Source of the DNA: Branchiostoma floridae
Lineage: Eukaryota > Chordata > Leptocardii > Amphioxiformes > Branchiostomatidae
Length of the DNA: 64,000 nt
Direction of reading: 5' to 3'
Assembly: GCF_000003815.2 (NCBI RefSeq)
Contig: NC_049989.1
Location: 10,309,382-10,373,381, forward strand
Under the pieces are notes generated by a model. It saw nothing but the letters and a program-made list of their open reading frames with translations. It was not told the origin of the DNA and did no database searches. The position numbers and the translations under genes are program-made. Positions 62,165-64,000 of this stretch are shown in pieces (the first letter of the stretch is position 1; the number at the start of each line of letters is the position of its first letter).

Positions 62165-62226
62165 CCATCAGGGGCTGCGACTACAGTGCGACTACACTGC
62201 GACTACAGTGCGACTAGACTGCGACC
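62165..62226. repeat. 11-bp tandem repeat
   Basis: Units CTGCGACTACA and GTGCGACTACA alternate for about 5.5 copies, ending CTGCGACCAG. The alternation implies a 22-bp higher-order unit. Confidence 0.8.
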
Positions 62227-62678
62227 AGTACCCTTTTTTACACCTGAGTGAAGTGAAGAAGGTCGTGTGAGGGCATCGTACCTGTGAGCTCTAGGTCCCG
62301 AGCCCAACGCCACCAGTTACGTCCCACACGACGCCACATTTTCTGTGTTTTCCTCTCTTTAAAATCATGCATCATACCAAATTAATGGTAACAGAAATCG
62401 GGCTTTGGTCGTTATGCAAGTCTCTCAGCGATCGCCGCTTTGTGGAAAGGACCATTAGCAAAATGGCATTGTCAAACGCACGAGGGGCTTGCCTTGATCA
62501 GAAGAACGCCTGCTGTTAGACGATATGCCGCTGGAACCTCGTGTGAGTTCTTAAAACAAAGTCAGCACCACTCTGGGATAAACCACCTAATGTGCCTGGG
62601 ATACCCAATCTCACAGCAGTATAAATAAAACAGACAATTACGCACGGTATCACAGCTATACTGGCTCACGTTCACCCT

Positions 62679-62924
62679 TAAGGTGCGCTCCCATCGCACT
62701 TGTGTCAAGCTCGTGTCACTGCGGGGTTTGTTCACTGCGTCACTGTTTTGTTGTTTTCTCCAAATTTGTATAATTTAGATATTGCGTAATAGGTAAAAGT
62801 ATGGCTTAGACGACGACAAAATAGACAAAATGAAAGAAGATTCGATCTTTGTCTCTGAAATTCGTTGAGTTCGAACCCCGCAGTGACGCAAGCTTGACAC
62901 AAGTGCGGTGGGAGCGCACCTTTA
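62679..62924. mobile_element. MITE, TAAGGTGCGCTCCCATCGCAC ends
   Basis: Left AAGGTGCGCTCCCATCGCAC, right GTGCGGTGGGAGCGCACCTT, bounded by TA. The inside is shared with 43962-44195 (TTAGATATTGCGTAA.AGGTAAAAG..CTGAAATTCGTTGAG). Confidence 0.75.
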
Positions 62925-63827
62925 CTGTTTATATCTACCCTACAGAAGGGGACTTTTAGAAAATGAAATATAATACATTTTACTAGAGTTAGGGTACTCG
63001 CTGTGGAGTAGTAAGAAACAGATTTTTTCCTACAGTTGCCACAATTTCACCGAGCTTTTACCATTTAGGAGATCGCCAAAAGACTGTATTTCTACTAGAA
63101 GCACAAAATCCAATAATTTTACAGAACGTAGGACAGTTCATATAAACCACTGCCTTAATAAGAAAAAAGTCAAACCCGACAATAGTAAACACTGTACCAT
63201 ATAGTTGATTAGTCACTAATGTCATGTATCACATTATCTTTTAACTGCTAGTCTTGCAGATTGTACATGCAATTAGCCTTTGGGTATGACTTTGCAAATA
63301 AAGCACTTGGTTTAATACCCAAAACAACATCAGACAAAGGTATTTACTTGTATCTGTACCTTGATAATTCGACAACGCAATGTACTTGTGGTTTTCAATG
63401 ACGACAAAAACTTGAATTAACAGTTAAAAGATATTTCATTCGACATTAGACGTTATATGCAGGACACACTGCACTTGAGTACTTTTTAAACGAGCTCAAA
63501 TCGGAATTGATTCCAGCCACCATACATTAAAATATTTTTCCAGTTCTAAATTGTCATCGTTATACATGGTAAGAATAACACATTTATAGTAATAAAATAT
63601 GTACAAAAAATAGGTCAATTACGGTACTGGTCGATTGATACTCTAGTATTCTAGACTTGTACCTAAATAATTTTTGCGGTATGCAGCACTAATCAAAATG
63701 ACAGTGGAAACTACATTTGAAATGATCACGCCAGATCGCCAATTCACGTGGGAACATACTGCCTCACGCATTGGAAGAATACTGATGATAACCAGTTTTA
63801 TTACGAATGCATGTCCGAAAGCATTGG

Positions 63828-64000
63828 ATAATTACACTTATATCTAAACAGCAATATACCTTGATATTTTTCTAGAGGCCAGGTACAAAAAAAATGAAGT
63901 CAACTAGTCAAATTGTACCTGCATTATTGTTGTCGTTGTTGCAAAACTGAATTTATTTTTATACAAGGAAGTGAAAAAATCCCCGCATTTTCCAATATCT
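63828..64000 (-). repeat. Inverted duplicate of 59359-59530, running off the window
   Basis: Reverse complement equals 59359-59530 except for one homopolymer base. It continues on its inner side past the point where the other copy enters the gap, so it may supply the missing gap sequence. Confidence 0.95.

Larger units (their letters stand above)
55466..64000. other. 5' flank of the WSCD exons; no certain gene
   Basis: Should contain the missing N-terminal WSCD exons if the gene is complete in the window. No YxGC(F/Y) segment or signal-anchor exon was recognised on the minus strand. Two weak exon-like segments (60490-60568, 62282-62339) are listed among the rejected items. The rest is repeats, a gap and microsatellites. 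Confidence 0.5.

Noticed and set aside
62282-62339. Minus-strand exon-like segment MWRRVGRNWWRWARDLELTG with donor GTACGA, possible WSCD first exon
   Set aside because: Phase 1 and position are compatible, but there is no similarity to WSCD N-termini and no connecting signal-anchor exon; too weak to annotate.

Overview
The window is animal genomic DNA, most likely from a lancelet (Branchiostoma). I infer this from three things: genes with many small exons split at GT..AG introns, proteins close to vertebrate SVOP and WSCD, and a very dense load of short inverted-repeat elements and tRNA-derived SINEs typical of amphioxus. Two runs of N (21568-21667, 59531-59630) are assembly gaps, and cloning-vector sequence flanks the first. 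No prokaryotic operon, CRISPR array or virus was seen.

Three gene areas hold nearly all recognisable coding sequence. (1) Plus strand, 9760-25998: a complete synaptic-vesicle-2-related transporter gene (SVOP, major facilitator superfamily). It has 16 coding exons plus a probable alternative first exon at 14172-14283. Every junction keeps frame except exon 9, which carries an apparent single-base insertion at about 21509, next to the vector-contaminated gap. (2) Plus strand, 29138-36937: two tandem paralogous leucine-rich-repeat membrane proteins. The first is one exon with almost no cytoplasmic tail. The second splices to a second exon that adds a cytoplasmic tail of about 340 residues, holding a 19-unit heptapeptide array and repeated tyrosine motifs. 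(3) Minus strand, 55465-46733: six 3' exons of a WSC-domain sulfotransferase (WSCD1/WSCD2 family). Its N-terminal exons were not found.

The rest is repeats. Families with two or more copies here include foldback elements flanked by TTAA, several TA-flanked MITE families, elements ending in CAGGGCTCGAAAT with internal TGCAGGTAA arrays, three tRNA-derived SINE types, and a repeat with a hammerhead-ribozyme-like core. There are also single mariner-like and 9-bp-duplication elements, a LINE tail, CA/GT microsatellites and minisatellites. The DNA at the right edge of the window is an almost exact inverted copy of the DNA beside the second gap.

The three loci have no evident shared pathway. SVOP acts in vesicle membranes, the sulfotransferase family in the Golgi, and the LRR pair probably at the cell surface. 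The LRR pair, with paired short and long tails and a repeat-rich signalling-like tail, is the most novel coding content.
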